Numbered from the stretch's first letter, positions 52,387 to 63,173 are shown. The stretch: 64,000 nt of DNA from Hyphomicrobiales bacterium (GCA_900468805.1 UEIF01000014.1:1-64000), one strand, 5' to 3'. Made by a program: numbers and translations. Notes: generated by a model from the letters alone, not told the origin.

Positions 52387-52411
52387 GGAACCAAGCATGC
52401 TTCGTGCCGTT
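52387..52411 (+). promoter_or_regulatory. EcfG/RpoE2-type general stress promoter
   Basis: GGAAC (52387-52391), 16 bases, CGTT (52408-52411): the -35 and -10 of the alphaproteobacterial general stress sigma factor. Transcription would start near 52418, giving a short leader with AAGGAGG ahead of the ATG at 52437. Sequence match only. Confidence 0.6.
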
Positions 52412-52436
52412 CCTTCTCTAACGAAGGAGGCAAATC

Positions 52437-52634
52437 ATGCCGAATAGAGACCCCATTCCCACTCCCGGTGCAGAGTCGCCACTTGGCCCGCAACCGACGC
52501 CGGGCATTCCCGACCGCAGTCGGGAAAAGCCGCCGCTAACGCCGGCGCAGGATCCGAGCGACACCAAGAACCCCCAGGACCCGCCGCTGGATCCGGCGCT
52601 GCTGCCGATAGGCGACCCGGCTGGCGCGGCCTGA
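52437..52634 (+). CDS. Proline-rich small protein
   Basis: 65 residues, about 30 percent proline (IPTPGAESPLGPQPTPGIPD and PPLDPALLPIGDPAGAA). It should be unstructured; there is no signal peptide. GAAGGAGGCAAATC, an excellent ribosome site, precedes the ATG, and a matching EcfG-type promoter lies 26 bases upstream. The combination suggests a stress-induced rhizobial small protein. I do not recognise a family or function. Confidence 0.7.
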   Translation: MPNRDPIPTPGAESPLGPQPTPGIPDRSREKPPLTPAQDPSDTKNPQDPPLDPALLPIGDPAGAA

Positions 52635-52705
52635 TATAGTCAGGTTGACGGCGCCAGGCAGATGGACTTTCTTGGCCTGACGTTCATCCTCCAAGGAATC
52701 GACCG

Positions 52706-52981
52706 ATGCGCCCATATGTCCTGCCGCTTCTTGCTGTTCTGGCCGCAGCTCTGGCCGCCTGTCAGACGCTAACGCCCGAGGAGCGGCGGGCACGTGACGA
52801 GCAAACCTGCTTCGGCTACGGCTTCAAGCGCGGGACAGACGGGTTTGCCACGTGCCTGCAGCGCATCGATCTAGACCGCCGCGCCCAGGCTCGCTACGAC
52901 AGCGATTGGGTGATGGCCGACATGGCCTATAATCTGAACGGTCCCTACGTTTACCCGCGCTATTATCGCTATCGTCACTGA
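52706..52981 (+). CDS. Small lipoprotein, tyrosine-rich C-terminus
   Basis: 91 residues. The signal peptide ends in a lipobox LAAC (cysteine near residue 19). The mature part is charged (TPEERRARDEQTCFGYGFKRGTD) with two cysteines in EQTCFGY and ATCLQRI, and ends NGPYVYPRYYRYRH. CCAAGGAATCGACCG precedes the ATG. It overlaps the ppdK stop by 7 bases. Function unknown; probably an envelope protein. Confidence 0.75.
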   Translation: MRPYVLPLLAVLAAALAACQTLTPEERRARDEQTCFGYGFKRGTDGFATCLQRIDLDRRAQARYDSDWVMADMAYNLNGPYVYPRYYRYRH

Positions 52982-55641
52982 GCGCCAGAGATGACCGCCT
53001 GCGCTGCTGCGAGCCGGGCGATCGGCACGCGGAAGGGCGAACAGGAGACATAGTCGAGGCCGATCGTCTCGCAGAAATGGATCGAGGCAGGATCGCCGCC
53101 ATGCTCGCCGCAGATGCCGAGCTTCATGTCGTTGCGCGTGCGCCGGCCGCGCTCGGCAGCGATACGAATCAGCTCGCCAACCCCGTCGAAATCCAAGGAT
53201 ATGAAGGGATCATGCTCGATGATGCCCTTGCGCTGGTAGGTTGGGATGAAAGCCGAAGCATCGTCGCGTGAAATGCCGAAGGTGGTCTGCGTCAAATCGT
53301 TGGTGCCGAAGGAAAAGAATTCGGCCACTTCGGCAATGACATGGGCGCGCAGTGCTGCGCGCGGCAGTTCGATCATCGTGCCAACCAGATAGTCGATGCG
53401 CATTTTGGCCTCCAACATGACGTCTTGCGCCACGGCATCGATCTTCGCCTTCACATAATCCAGTTCGGAACGCAGGCCGACAAGCGGCACCATGATTTCG
53501 GGAACGACGGCGGCGCCGGTTTCCTGCGCTGCCGCGACGGCCGCTTCGAAGATGGCGCGAGCCTGCATCTCGACAATTTCAGGATAGGAGATGGCAAGGC
53601 GGCAACCGCGATGACCGAGCATGGGATTGAACTCGTGCAGCGCATCGACGCGCTGGCGAAGTGCTACAGGCTCCATGCCCATGGCATAAGCGACTTCGGC
53701 AATCTCCTCGTCCGTCTTCGGCAGGAATTCGTGCAGCGGCGGATCGAGCAGGCGGATCGTCACCGGCAGGCCGTGCATGACGGTGAACAGGCCGGTGAAA
53801 TCGCTCCGTTGCATGGGAAGCAGCTTGTCGAGCGCTCCCCGCCTGCCCTTCTCGTCTTCGGCAAGGATCATCTCGCGCATGGCATGGATGCGCTCGCCCT
53901 CGAAAAACATGTGCTCGGTGCGGCAAAGCCCAATGCCCTCGGCGCCGAAGGAGCGGGCGGCGCGGGCATCGGCCGGCGTGTCGGCATTGGTGCGCACAGT
54001 CATGCGCCGCGCGCGGTCTGCCCAGCCCATGATGCGGCCGAAATCGCCTGACAGTTCCGGCTGGATCATCGGCACCTCGCCCTTCAGCACCTGGCCGGCC
54101 GAACCGTCGATGGTGATGACGTCGCCCTTCTTCAACGTGACGCCGATGCCGATCAGACGCTCATTGCGGGCATCGATGCGCATGGTGCCGGCGCCCACGA
54201 CGCAAGGAATGCCCATGCCGCGGGCAACGACAGCTGCATGGCTGGTCATGCCGCCGCGCGTCGTCAGGATGCCCTCGGCGGCATGCATGCCGTGAATGTC
54301 TTCCGGGCTGGTCTCGACGCGCAGCAGGATAACCTTGCGTCCCTCGGCTTCCGCCTCGACCGCCTCTTCCGCCGTGAAGACGATCTCGCCGGTGGCAGCC
54401 CCTGGCGAGGCAGGCAGACCGGTGCCGATCACCTGGCGGCTGACGCGCGGATCGATGGTCGGATGCAGGAGCTGGTCGAGTGACGATGGCTCGATGCGCA
54501 GCACGGCCTCCTCCTCGGTAATCACGCGCTCGTCGACCATGTCGACGGCAATCTTCATTGCCGCGCGTGTCGAGCGTTTGCCGGAGCGTGTCTGCAACAT
54601 CCAGAGCTTGCCGCGCTCGATGGTGAATTCGATGTCCTGCATATCGCGGTAATGGGCTTCGAGTTCGTCGCAGATACGACCGAACTCGGCAAAGGCCTCC
54701 GGCATCAGCTTTTCCATCGAGGGCTTTTCGGAGCCTGAGGCGATGCGCCCTTCTTCGGTGATGCTCTGCGGCGTGCGGATGCCGGCGACGACGTCCTCGC
54801 CCTGTGCATTGACGAGGAATTCGCCGTAAAGCAGCTTCTGCCCGGTCGAGGGATTGCGGGTGAAGGCGACACCCGTGGCCGATGCATTGCCGAGGTTACC
54901 GAAGACCATGGCCTGGATATTGACCGCCGTGCCCCAGGCTTCCGGAATATTGTGAAGCTGGCGGTAGGTGACGGCGCGTGCGCTCATCCAGCTCGAAAAC
55001 ACCGCGCCGACGGCACCCCAGAGCTGGACCGCCGGATCCTGCGGGAAAGCCTCATCCAGCTCTTCCTCGATCAGCGCCTTGTAGAGCGAAACGACATGCT
55101 GCCATTCGGAAGCGTTGAGTTCGGTATCGAACTCGTGACCCAGGCGACCCTTCTCATCCTCGAGGATTTCCTCGAAGAGGTCATTGCCGAGACCCATGAC
55201 GACGTCGGCATACATCTGGATAAAGCGGCGATAACTATCCCAGGCAAAGCGTGCGTCGCCGGCATCGTGGCCGAGCGCCTGCACTGTCTCGTCGTTGAGG
55301 CCGAGATTGAGCACCGTATCCATCATGCCCGGCATGGAAACGCGCGCGCCCGACCGCACGGAAAGCAGAAGGGGCCGTTTGCCCGAGCCGAAACGATGGC
55401 CGGTGATTTCCTCGATGCCGGCAATGCCTGCGAGAACCTGCTGTTTCAGGTCAGGATCGATCTTGCGGCCGTTCTTGTAATAGGTGGTGCAGGCTTCACT
55501 GACGATGGTCAGGCCAGGAGGAACCGGGAGACCAAGGCTGCACATTTCTGCGAGATTGGCGCCCTTGCCGCCAAGAACCTCCTTATCTCGCGCCCGGCCC
55601 TCAGCCTGTCCGTTGCCGAACGTATAGACCCACTTGGTCAT
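52975..55641 (-). CDS. ppdK: Pyruvate, phosphate dikinase
   Basis: 888 residues, full length. It interconverts pyruvate and phosphoenolpyruvate with ATP and phosphate. The N-terminal nucleotide domain opens KWVYTFGNGQAEG and GGKGANLAEM. The phospho-carrier histidine is in TRGGMTSHAAVVARGMG, and the C-terminal PEP barrel carries EGIGLCRTEHMFF and LGICGEHGGDP. In rhizobia it serves gluconeogenesis. The gene is monocistronic, with the smc terminator upstream of it. Confidence 0.97.
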   Translation of the reverse strand: MTKWVYTFGNGQAEGRARDKEVLGGKGANLAEMCSLGLPVPPGLTIVSEACTTYYKNGRKIDPDLKQQVLAGIAGIEEITGHRFGSGKRPLLLSVRSGARVSMPGMMDTVLNLGLNDETVQALGHDAGDARFAWDSYRRFIQMYADVVMGLGNDLFEEILEDEKGRLGHEFDTELNASEWQHVVSLYKALIEEELDEAFPQDPAVQLWGAVGAVFSSWMSARAVTYRQLHNIPEAWGTAVNIQAMVFGNLGNASATGVAFTRNPSTGQKLLYGEFLVNAQGEDVVAGIRTPQSITEEGRIASGSEKPSMEKLMPEAFAEFGRICDELEAHYRDMQDIEFTIERGKLWMLQTRSGKRSTRAAMKIAVDMVDERVITEEEAVLRIEPSSLDQLLHPTIDPRVSRQVIGTGLPASPGAATGEIVFTAEEAVEAEAEGRKVILLRVETSPEDIHGMHAAEGILTTRGGMTSHAAVVARGMGIPCVVGAGTMRIDARNERLIGIGVTLKKGDVITIDGSAGQVLKGEVPMIQPELSGDFGRIMGWADRARRMTVRTNADTPADARAARSFGAEGIGLCRTEHMFFEGERIHAMREMILAEDEKGRRGALDKLLPMQRSDFTGLFTVMHGLPVTIRLLDPPLHEFLPKTDEEIAEVAYAMGMEPVALRQRVDALHEFNPMLGHRGCRLAISYPEIVEMQARAIFEAAVAAAQETGAAVVPEIMVPLVGLRSELDYVKAKIDAVAQDVMLEAKMRIDYLVGTMIELPRAALRAHVIAEVAEFFSFGTNDLTQTTFGISRDDASAFIPTYQRKGIIEHDPFISLDFDGVGELIRIAAERGRRTRNDMKLGICGEHGGDPASIHFCETIGLDYVSCSPFRVPIARLAAAQAVISGAQ

Positions 55642-56083
55642 CTTTCCCCCAACACCATTTCGGCGACCAGCTTAATCCCTTGGTGTTGAAATGAAAATCG
55701 ACAAATGCGGCGAAATGTTGCGCTGCACAATAAATCCCCTGACAGGGTGCAGGATCAAACGATTGAAAATGGCGGGGCGCAAAAAGGCGCATAAAAAAAG
55801 CTTTGCGGGACTGCAACAACTGTCCCGCAAAGCCTTGTTTCCGTCCGGCCAGGAAAACCGGACGGGGGGTCCATTTAATGCCTTGAGGCCTTCGGTCCCC
55901 CACCCCAATCCGAAGGCAGCATTGCAAATTTCACTGAGCGCAACGATCGATTGCTACTTATCCGCAATGACGCGGTTGCGCTAAAACAACTTCTAATGCA
56001 ATGCGCGCAAAAGAGCATCACCCAAATGGGGTACGCAGCCGATGTGGAGGTGACCTTTTTTGGTCTTTAATTAAAATGCCGCC
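55642..56083. other. 442-base gap between ppdK and smc
   Basis: No gene. It holds the smc terminator hairpin at 55800-55833, a further hairpin CCGTCCGG/CCGGACGG at 55841-55865, and to the left the ppdK promoter. The right half (about 55900-56080) shows nothing recognisable. Confidence 0.5.
55795..55833 (-). terminator. Terminator downstream of smc
   Basis: GCTTTGCGGGAC at 55800-55811 and its exact complement at 55822-55833 form a 12-bp stem. On the minus strand the stem is followed by CTTTTTTTATG. It separates the smc transcript from ppdK. Confidence 0.85.
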
Positions 56084-59000
56084 TCAAGCCGTCTCACGGA
56101 GACGCTCTGCAGTCTGCAAATCGACTGAGACAAGCTGGGAAACACCCTGCTCAGCCATCGTGACACCAAAGAGGCGATTCATGCGCGCCATGGTGATGGG
56201 ATTGTGGGTAATGATGACGAATCGGGTCTCGGTGGAAGCCGCCATCTCGTCCATCAGATTGCAGTAACGCTCGACATTGTGGTCATCGAGCGGCGCGTCC
56301 ACCTCATCCAGCACACAAATCGGAGCAGGATTGGTGAGGAAGACGGCAAAGATCAGCGCCATTGCCGTCAGCGCCTGTTCGCCGCCTGACAGCAGCGTCA
56401 TGGTCTGCGGCTTCTTGCCCGGGGGGCGAGCAAGGATTTCGAGGCCGGCTTCCAGCGGATCATCGGATTCGATCAGCTGCAGCTCCGCCGTGCCGCCGCC
56501 GAAAAGGTGCGTGAAAAGGCGCTGGAACTGCGCATTGACGACATCGAAGGCAGCGATCAGGCGTTCGCGACCCTCGCGGTTGAGGCTCTGGATCGCGCCG
56601 CGCAGCTTGCGGATGGCATCGATGACGTCGTCGCGCTCCTTGATGAGTGTCTCCAGCTTCTCAGTGAGTTCTTTCTGCTCCTCGTCGGCCCGCAGGTTCA
56701 CGGCACCCAGTCGCTCGCGCTCTATCCGCAGCCGCTCCACCTCGCGCTCGACCTCGTGCGGATCGGGCAAGGTCTGCAGTCCCGGCCGGCCTGCAAGGCG
56801 CAGCGCCTCGTGCGGGGCCACGTTCAGCGCCTCACGGATACGCTGCTCGCTTTCCTGCCGCCTCTCGCGAGCAGACACGAGGCGCTCCTCGGCGCGGCCG
56901 CGGCGCTCACGGCTTTCGGCAAGTTCAGAGAGCGCGGTCGCTGCCTTGTGGTCGGCATCGCGCTGCAGAAGTTCGGCCTGCGCCAAGAGATCGGCGGCAT
57001 GGCGGCGAGCTTCCTCGGCCTTCTGCAACTCCGTCAGCAAAGCGCGGCGCTTGTCTTCGAATTCGTCCGGCGCCATCTCGAGTTCGGCGGCTTCCTCGCG
57101 GGCCTCCTCTTCGCGCTCGCGCAGCGTCGCGATGTGATCCTCCGCACTTGCCGCGCGCTGACGCCATGTCTCGCGCTCGTGGGCGATGGCGACGATGCGG
57201 CGCTGACGAGCGTCGTTCTCCCGATTCAGGCTCTCGTGACGGGCACGGGCTTCAGCAAGCGTGCCGCGATCCGTCGCGACCTCGGCCTGCTGGAAACGCA
57301 GCCGCTCGTCGAGTGCGGTCAAGTCTGGTGCATCCTCCAGTTCGATGCGGGCGTTCTCGTCCTGAACGGCGACGTCCTCGAGCTGCGCCTGTAACTGGCT
57401 GACGGCTTCGGCGACGACATCGCGGCGGCGAATCAGATCGCCCGAGGCACGTTCTGCGGCGGCGAGCGCCTCTCGCGCCTCGGCCAGATGACGGGCGGAC
57501 AGGCGGTTCATGTCGCGGGCCTCGGTGAGCCTGCGCTCCTCCTCGCGGATGGTATCGGCGGCGGCGGCAAGGTGCTCCTCGGCCTCGCTCAGAACGTCGC
57601 GGGCAAGCTCCGCCTCGCCCTCCAGCTCGGCAAGGCGGTTCTTCTGGGCAAGGCGCAAGGCCGCGGCACTCGGGGCATCTGCGCCTGCGATGTGGCCATC
57701 CCAGCGATAGACAGCGCCTTCCTTGGTCACCAAGCGCTGGCCGGCCTTGAGTTCCTTCACCAGACGCTGCGCGTCGGCGTCGGTGACCAGGCCGATCTGG
57801 CGCAGCCGACGGATCAGCGCAGCGGGGGCGCGGACGTGGTTCAGCAGGGGCGCGGCGCCGGCAGGAAGGGCCGGATCATCGGAGCCATCGCCGTTTTCCG
57901 ACCAGTGGGCGGGCGCATTCGGATCGAGCGGGGATTCGAGATCATCTCCGAGTGCGGCACCGAGCGCCGTCTCGAAACCGCGATCGACCTTCAGCTCCTC
58001 GGCAACCGGCGGAAATTCGCCTGCTGCAGCGCCGGCCAGCATACGCTGGATAGTACGGGCTTCCGTTTCCAGCGCATTGAGCTTGCTGCGTGCCTGTTCG
58101 ACTGGCGCGCGGGAGAGCGCTTCCGTCTGGCGCGCAGTTGCGAGCGCCTGCTCGACGGACTGGATCGTAGCCTCAGCTTCGGCGACGGCAATCTCGCCCG
58201 CCTCGACCACAGCGCGCTTCTCGTCCGGATCCGGCAATGTGGCGATCTTCTGCTCGACGCCGGCAAGTTCGCGGTTTGCTTCGTCCATCTGGCGCTCAAG
58301 TCGCAGCTTGCGCTCGGCAAGATCACGGATGGCGCGCTCCAGCTGATTGCGGCCGGCAGCGGCTTCAGCGCGCTCTGCCGTCAGGCTGGTGAAGACGCGT
58401 TCGCTGTCGGCAAGCTTTACGGCCGCCTCTTCGAAAGCCTGCCGTGTCTCTTCGGCATGACGGCCGGAATCGGCGAGGATGTCAGCGATATCGGCCTCTT
58501 CGGCATCGAGTCTCGCGAGGATGGCGGCATTGTCGGCGACGAGCCGTTCCTCGCGCCTGATGTCTTCGGAAAGCTGCGCCAGACGGCGAGTAAGCTCGTC
58601 ACGGCGGCGCAGGATGCGATTGGCATCCTCCTCGAGCTGGCTTCGGGCGATCTGCAGGCGTTGGAGCGCTGCGGCCGCCCGCGCCTCGCCCTCGCGCAGT
58701 TCGGGCAGTTTCAGGCTGGCAATGCCCTGGTTCTTCGCCGCTTCCATCTGGTTCTGCGCCTTTTCGGCGACGACGACGGTTGCCTGGTTGAGCGCGCTAT
58801 CGGCTTCGCCTTCGGCCTCCTTCGCCTGCACCCAGCGGATATGCAGCAGCATCGCCTCCCGGGCGCGGATATCGGCAGAGAGCGTTTTGAAGCGGTTTGC
58901 TTGACGGGCCTGACGCTTCAGGCTCTCGATCTGGTTTTCGAGCTGCGAGGTGACGTCATCCAGCCGCTCCAGATTGCTTTCGGCGGCGCGCAGGCGAAGC

Positions 59001-59542
59001 TCGGCCTCGTGGCGGCGGGAATGCAGGCCGGAGATACCGGCCGCCTCTTCCAAGAGCTGCCGGCGGGCCTGCGGCTTTGCGGCTATCAACTCGCCGATAC
59101 GCCCTTGCCCGACCATGGAGGGAGAGCGCGCGCCGGTGGAGGCATCGGCGAAGAGAAGCTGCACATCCTTGGCACGGCTTTCCTTGCCGTTGATGCGGTA
59201 GATCGACCCCTGCTCACGCTCGATGCGGCGGGTGACCTGGATTTCATCGCTGTCGTTGAAGGCAGCGGGCGCGGTGCGCTCACCATTATCGAGATAAAGC
59301 GCGACTTCCGCTGTGTTGCGCGCCGGCCGGTTTCCCGAGCCGGAGAAGATGACGTCGTCCATGCCCGACGCGCGCATATTCTTGTAGGAATTCTCGCCCA
59401 TGACCCAACGCAGGGCCTCGACGAGATTGGACTTGCCGCAGCCGTTCGGCCCGACGACACCCGTCAGGCCGCGCTCGATGATGAATTCGGTCGGTTCTAC
59501 GAAGGATTTGAAGCCGACAAGGCGAAGCTTGTTGAACTTCAT
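56084..59542 (-). CDS. smc: Chromosome segregation protein SMC
   Basis: 1152 residues. Walker [10 protein letters not shown] at residues 31-39, long coiled coil (about 165-500), hinge (about 510-650), second coiled coil, then [17 protein letters not shown] (signature) and [15 protein letters not shown] (Walker B). It condenses and segregates the chromosome with ScpA and ScpB, which are not in the window. The start [17 protein letters not shown] is typical. It follows the dsbA-like gene after 72 bases. Confidence 0.96.
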   Translation of the reverse strand: MKFNKLRLVGFKSFVEPTEFIIERGLTGVVGPNGCGKSNLVEALRWVMGENSYKNMRASGMDDVIFSGSGNRPARNTAEVALYLDNGERTAPAAFNDSDEIQVTRRIEREQGSIYRINGKESRAKDVQLLFADASTGARSPSMVGQGRIGELIAAKPQARRQLLEEAAGISGLHSRRHEAELRLRAAESNLERLDDVTSQLENQIESLKRQARQANRFKTLSADIRAREAMLLHIRWVQAKEAEGEADSALNQATVVVAEKAQNQMEAAKNQGIASLKLPELREGEARAAAALQRLQIARSQLEEDANRILRRRDELTRRLAQLSEDIRREERLVADNAAILARLDAEEADIADILADSGRHAEETRQAFEEAAVKLADSERVFTSLTAERAEAAAGRNQLERAIRDLAERKLRLERQMDEANRELAGVEQKIATLPDPDEKRAVVEAGEIAVAEAEATIQSVEQALATARQTEALSRAPVEQARSKLNALETEARTIQRMLAGAAAGEFPPVAEELKVDRGFETALGAALGDDLESPLDPNAPAHWSENGDGSDDPALPAGAAPLLNHVRAPAALIRRLRQIGLVTDADAQRLVKELKAGQRLVTKEGAVYRWDGHIAGADAPSAAALRLAQKNRLAELEGEAELARDVLSEAEEHLAAAADTIREEERRLTEARDMNRLSARHLAEAREALAAAERASGDLIRRRDVVAEAVSQLQAQLEDVAVQDENARIELEDAPDLTALDERLRFQQAEVATDRGTLAEARARHESLNRENDARQRRIVAIAHERETWRQRAASAEDHIATLREREEEAREEAAELEMAPDEFEDKRRALLTELQKAEEARRHAADLLAQAELLQRDADHKAATALSELAESRERRGRAEERLVSARERRQESEQRIREALNVAPHEALRLAGRPGLQTLPDPHEVEREVERLRIERERLGAVNLRADEEQKELTEKLETLIKERDDVIDAIRKLRGAIQSLNREGRERLIAAFDVVNAQFQRLFTHLFGGGTAELQLIESDDPLEAGLEILARPPGKKPQTMTLLSGGEQALTAMALIFAVFLTNPAPICVLDEVDAPLDDHNVERYCNLMDEMAASTETRFVIITHNPITMARMNRLFGVTMAEQGVSQLVSVDLQTAERLRETA

Positions 59543-59614
59543 ACCACCGCCTCATCAGACGAAAAAGCGGGCGCACGGCTTTCGCCGTCGCCCGCCTTCG
59601 CAAAACGGTACGGA

Positions 59615-60313
59615 TCAGAGGAGGCTGTCGATGAGGGCCGACAAGGTGTCAACCGGCATGTCTCCAGAGTAGCGCTTGCCATTGATGAGGAACGTCGGCG
59701 TGGCATTGACGCCGAAGTCCTTGGAACCGCGTTCCCGCGTGGCGTTCACTTCATCCAGCAGTTTCTGGTTCGTCAAGCACTTCGTGAAGCTATCCTCAGT
59801 AAATCCGGCAAGCTTCGACATTTGCAGCAATGCGCCGCGGCCGTCATCGGCGGCAGCCCAGACCTGTTGCTGCTTGAAAAGCATGGCGACCATCGGGAAA
59901 TACTGCTCCGGCGTTGCGAGCTCTTCAGGCTTCTGCGGGTTGCAGCGGGCGAGCATGAAGGCGGCGGCAGCGCGCGGATCGAAGGGGAATTCGCGCAGGA
60001 CGAACTCGACCTTGCCGGTATCGACGTATTTCTGCTTGATGGTATCGAAGGTGGTGTTGTGGAAGTGGGCGCAATGCGGGCAGGTCATCGACATATATTC
60101 GACGATCTTGACGGGGGCATCGGTCTTGCCGAGCGCCATTTCCGGCAGCGTTCCCGGGGTCATGACCTTGGCCATGTCCACATCGCCATCCGGCTTCGGG
60201 ATTTCTGGGGCTGCCTGCGCCTGCGCCGTACCGTATACCGCCATGGATGCGGTTGCGGCGGCGACACCGCCCAGAAGCTGGCGTTTCGTCAGTTGCATTT
60301 CAGAGATGCGCAT
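59615..60313 (-). CDS. DsbA-family thiol-disulfide oxidoreductase
   Basis: 232 residues. The signal ([26 protein letters not shown]) has a twin-basic KR and may be Tat-dependent. The mature thioredoxin fold has [10 protein letters not shown] (CPHC active site) and [14 protein letters not shown] (cis-proline loop), with the helical insert between. It is periplasmic and introduces or reshuffles disulfides. The start at 60313 is used; 60298 is possible. It lies between a dciA-like gene and smc on the same strand. Confidence 0.9.
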   Translation of the reverse strand: MRISEMQLTKRQLLGGVAAATASMAVYGTAQAQAAPEIPKPDGDVDMAKVMTPGTLPEMALGKTDAPVKIVEYMSMTCPHCAHFHNTTFDTIKQKYVDTGKVEFVLREFPFDPRAAAAFMLARCNPQKPEELATPEQYFPMVAMLFKQQQVWAAADDGRGALLQMSKLAGFTEDSFTKCLTNQKLLDEVNATRERGSKDFGVNATPTFLINGKRYSGDMPVDTLSALIDSLL

Positions 60314-60509
60314 GGGTTCCCCATAAACAAGTGTGGCAGCTGCTTGTGCGATATAACGGCCAGAAGCCGCGAACAAGGCACGCTTCGCCAACTTTCTTCA
60401 AAGAATTGTGACCTGCGAAAGACGAACAGTCAAAAGGTGCAAGATTTCGCGTTATCGGTACACATCGCAGCGATTGCCGACGCGCACGATCAGATTCCTG
60501 GCACGAAAC

Positions 60510-60998
60510 CTATTTGCCGCGCTCGCCCAATACCGCCGTACCGAGGCGGGCGATCGCCTGGCGCAGTTTGTCGTCCTCTATGCCCTGCATCATGCCTTCC
60601 AGCTTTCGGGCGGCTTCGCCCTTCAGCGGCGGGGGTGGGCGAGAGCGTTTGACCTGCTGGTAGACCGGCTTCTGGACGATGCGGATCTGCTGGACGGCGG
60701 CGAAGCCGAAGAAGCTGTTGATGCGCTGGATGAGTTCGCCTTGCGCGTGGGTCAGAAAAAGCGCGCGCGCACCTTCACACGCGATGGTGAGCACACCGGG
60801 TCGGAAGCTGCCGTCATCGCCGCCGCGCGCCCAGGCGATCTTTTCCGGCCGGGTGCAATCGGCGAAATCCTCGCCGGCGATTTCGTCCCAGGAGCCGAGA
60901 AGCGCGCTATTAATGCCGGCACGGCGAGCGAGAACGGGATCGATGATGCCGTTCGTCAGCTCGGATATCTGCTTCTCACCTTTGCGTGGATAACTCAT
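60510..60998 (-). CDS. DUF721/DciA-like protein
   Basis: 162 residues of the DUF721 family, of which DciA is the bacterial replicative helicase (DnaB) loader. RRAGINSALLGSWDEIAGEDFADCTRPEKIAWARGGDDG and LTIACEGARALFLTHAQGELIQRINSFFGF give the KH-like core; the C-terminal tail is disordered with KRSRPPPPLKGEAARKLEGM. AAGGTTTCG precedes the ATG at 60998. It is divergent from mutY. A role in helicase loading is inferred from the family. Confidence 0.8.
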   Translation of the reverse strand: MSYPRKGEKQISELTNGIIDPVLARRAGINSALLGSWDEIAGEDFADCTRPEKIAWARGGDDGSFRPGVLTIACEGARALFLTHAQGELIQRINSFFGFAAVQQIRIVQKPVYQQVKRSRPPPPLKGEAARKLEGMMQGIEDDKLRQAIARLGTAVLGERGK

Positions 60999-61095
60999 CG
61001 AAACCTTGGTAAATGGCGGCCATTCGAGACTACCGGCTTGATCGCGCCGCACTGCTTCGCCAAGTATAGAGCACTTCCCCCGATCGCGGCAAATA

Positions 61096-62187
61096 ATGAC
61101 GATACATACACTGGACGCGCCGACCGCCTCCGCTCTCCTCGAATGGTATGACCGCCATCATCGCGACCTGCCGTGGCGGGTTTCGCCGCCCATGGCCAAA
61201 CGCGGCATCAAGGCGGATCCCTATCGCGTCTGGCTGTCCGAAGTGATGCTGCAGCAGACGACAGTGCAGGCGGTAAAGCCCTACTTTGCCAATTTCCTGA
61301 TGAAGTGGCCGACAGTGACCGATCTCGCAAAAGCGCCTGGTGAAGAGGTGATGGCCGCCTGGGCGGGGCTTGGCTACTACGCGCGGGCGCGCAATCTGAA
61401 GAAATGCGCCGAGGCCGTTGCGAGCCAGCATGGAGGCATCTTTCCTGATACCGAAGAGGGGCTGAAAGCCCTGCCCGGCATCGGCGATTATACCGCGGCG
61501 GCGGTCGCGGCAATCGCCTTCAACCGGCAGGCGGCCGTGATGGACGGCAATGTGGAACGGGTGATCTCACGGCTCTATGCCATCGCCACACCGCTTCCGG
61601 CAGGCAAGCCGCTGATGCGTCAGAAGGTGGCGCTGCTGACGCCGGCCGATCGGCCCGGCGATTTCGCCCAGGCGATGATGGATCTCGGCGCGACGATCTG
61701 CACGCCGAAGCGCCCGGCCTGCTCGCTCTGTCCCTTCAACGGATCGTGCGAGGCGCTCAGGCTGCATGATCCCGAGCAGTTTCCGGTCAAGGCCGCCAAA
61801 AAGGAAAAACCGGTCCGACGCGGTGCGGCCTTCGTCGCAGTCACTTCCGATGGTGATATCCTGCTGCGACGGCGCATCGAAAGCGGCCTGCTGGGCGGCA
61901 TGACGGAAATTCCGACGACGGCGTGGACTGCGCGGCAGGACGGAGAGACGTCAACGGAAGCGGCTCCTTTCAATGCTGACTGGCAAAGTTCGGGCACCGT
62001 GACGCACGTCTTCACCCATTTCGAACTCAGGCTTTCGATCTTCCGCGCGGCGATTGCCGATCGCGTTCAAATCAATGACGGATGGTGGGAGCCGGTTACA
62101 AATCTTGAAGCTCAGGCGCTCCCGACTATCATGAAAAAAGCGATCGCAGCGGCTATTCCTCTCGCGTTCAAAACAGCCAAGGGATGA
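61096..62187 (+). CDS. mutY: A/G-specific adenine glycosylase
   Basis: 363 residues. Helix-hairpin-helix ALPGIGDYTAAAVAAIAF, catalytic aspartate in VMDGNVERV and glutamate in LSEVMLQQT, and the [4Fe-4S] ligands C-x6-C-x2-C-x5-C in CTPKRPACSLCPFNGSC. A NUDIX-like C-terminal domain follows. It removes adenine mispaired with 8-oxoguanine. It opens a cluster with an HAD phosphatase gene overlapping its stop. Confidence 0.96.
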   Translation: MTIHTLDAPTASALLEWYDRHHRDLPWRVSPPMAKRGIKADPYRVWLSEVMLQQTTVQAVKPYFANFLMKWPTVTDLAKAPGEEVMAAWAGLGYYARARNLKKCAEAVASQHGGIFPDTEEGLKALPGIGDYTAAAVAAIAFNRQAAVMDGNVERVISRLYAIATPLPAGKPLMRQKVALLTPADRPGDFAQAMMDLGATICTPKRPACSLCPFNGSCEALRLHDPEQFPVKAAKKEKPVRRGAAFVAVTSDGDILLRRRIESGLLGGMTEIPTTAWTARQDGETSTEAAPFNADWQSSGTVTHVFTHFELRLSIFRAAIADRVQINDGWWEPVTNLEAQALPTIMKKAIAAAIPLAFKTAKG

Positions 62188-62189
62188 TT

Positions 62190-62804
62190 ATGGCAAACGA
62201 CATCAAGCATATCGTTTTCGATATCGGCAAAGTTCTTATTCATTACGATCCGCTTCTTCCCTTCAGCCGCCTCATTCCCGATGAGGCCGAGCGCAACTGG
62301 TTTTTTGCCAATGTCTGCACCCACGACTGGAACGTCGAGCAAGACCGCGGCCGCACCTGGGCGGATGCCGAAGCATTGCTGATCGAGCAGCATCCGACCC
62401 GCGAAGAGCATATCCGCGGCTTCCGCAAGCATTGGCACGAGATGGTGCCGCATGCCTATGAAGACAGCGTCGCGATCATGGAAGGCTTCATCGATGAAGG
62501 CCGGGACGTGACGATGCTCACGAACTTCGCCTCTGATACGTTCCGCGAGGCGCAGGAGCGCTTCGCCTTCCTTAGGAAACCCCGTGGCGTGACCGTTTCC
62601 GGGGATGTTGGCCTCATCAAGCCGGATATCGCGATCTACGAAACGCATGTGAAGAGTTTCGGCCTCGATCCAGCCGCGACGATCTTCATCGATGATGCAC
62701 CTGCCAATATCGAAGGTGCCAAGGCTGCCGGCTGGAATGCCGTGCTCTTTAGCGGCACTGACAAATTGCGCGCCGATCTCGCCACTTACGGACTGAAGGC
62801 CTGA
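62190..62804 (+). CDS. HAD-superfamily hydrolase
   Basis: 204 residues. Motif I is FDIGKVL, with one aspartate where most HAD phosphatases have DxD. TNFASDTF (motif II), GLIKPDIAIYE (motif III lysine) and IDDAPANIEGAKAAGW (motif IV) are present. The pattern resembles the YihX-like subgroup, so activity on a sugar phosphate is possible. AAGGGA lies five bases before the ATG at 62190; an ATG at 62184 overlaps the mutY stop. Confidence 0.85.
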   Translation: MANDIKHIVFDIGKVLIHYDPLLPFSRLIPDEAERNWFFANVCTHDWNVEQDRGRTWADAEALLIEQHPTREEHIRGFRKHWHEMVPHAYEDSVAIMEGFIDEGRDVTMLTNFASDTFREAQERFAFLRKPRGVTVSGDVGLIKPDIAIYETHVKSFGLDPAATIFIDDAPANIEGAKAAGWNAVLFSGTDKLRADLATYGLKA

Positions 62805-62807
62805 GCC

Positions 62808-63173
62808 ATGAGCTTCGACCCCGCAACGGCCATCGACCGCTTCCACGCCGCGATCAACGATCTCGATTTTCCTGAAATCGAAAACTGGTTCACCGAGGAT
62901 GCGACCTATGTCTCCAACGGCGTCGGCAGCCTTGCCGGCCGGGCCGAGATCATGGCCGCATTCCGCCGCTACTTCGATGATTATCCGGATCAGACAGCCG
63001 AAAATTCGCTGGTCGAGAGGCTGACGCCGCTCTCCGGCCGTGCTGTGTGGTCCGTCCGGGCAACGCACAGCAAGACCGGTAAGCCGCTGATCCGCGAGGG
63101 CGAGGAAACAATCACCTTCAACGAAGACGGCAAGGTCACGCGGGTCGATGTGACTGACTATCAGGAGTTCTGA
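62808..63173 (+). CDS. NTF2-like (SnoaL-type) protein
   Basis: 121 residues. AIDRFHAAINDLDFPEIENWFTEDATYVSNGVGSLAGRAEIMAAFRRYFDDYPDQTAEN is the cone-shaped NTF2-like fold used by small isomerases and ketosteroid-binding proteins. The likely role is binding or turnover of a small hydrophobic ligand; none is identified. It follows the HAD gene by 3 bases and closes the mutY-HAD-NTF2 operon. Confidence 0.85.
   Translation: MSFDPATAIDRFHAAINDLDFPEIENWFTEDATYVSNGVGSLAGRAEIMAAFRRYFDDYPDQTAENSLVERLTPLSGRAVWSVRATHSKTGKPLIREGEETITFNEDGKVTRVDVTDYQEF

Noticed and set aside
57488..60652. Very long plus-strand open frame (over 1000 codons) opposite smc and the dsbA-like gene
   Set aside because: It is the antisense shadow of GC-rich codon use. 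It has no ribosome site, no family match and crosses the gaps between real genes.
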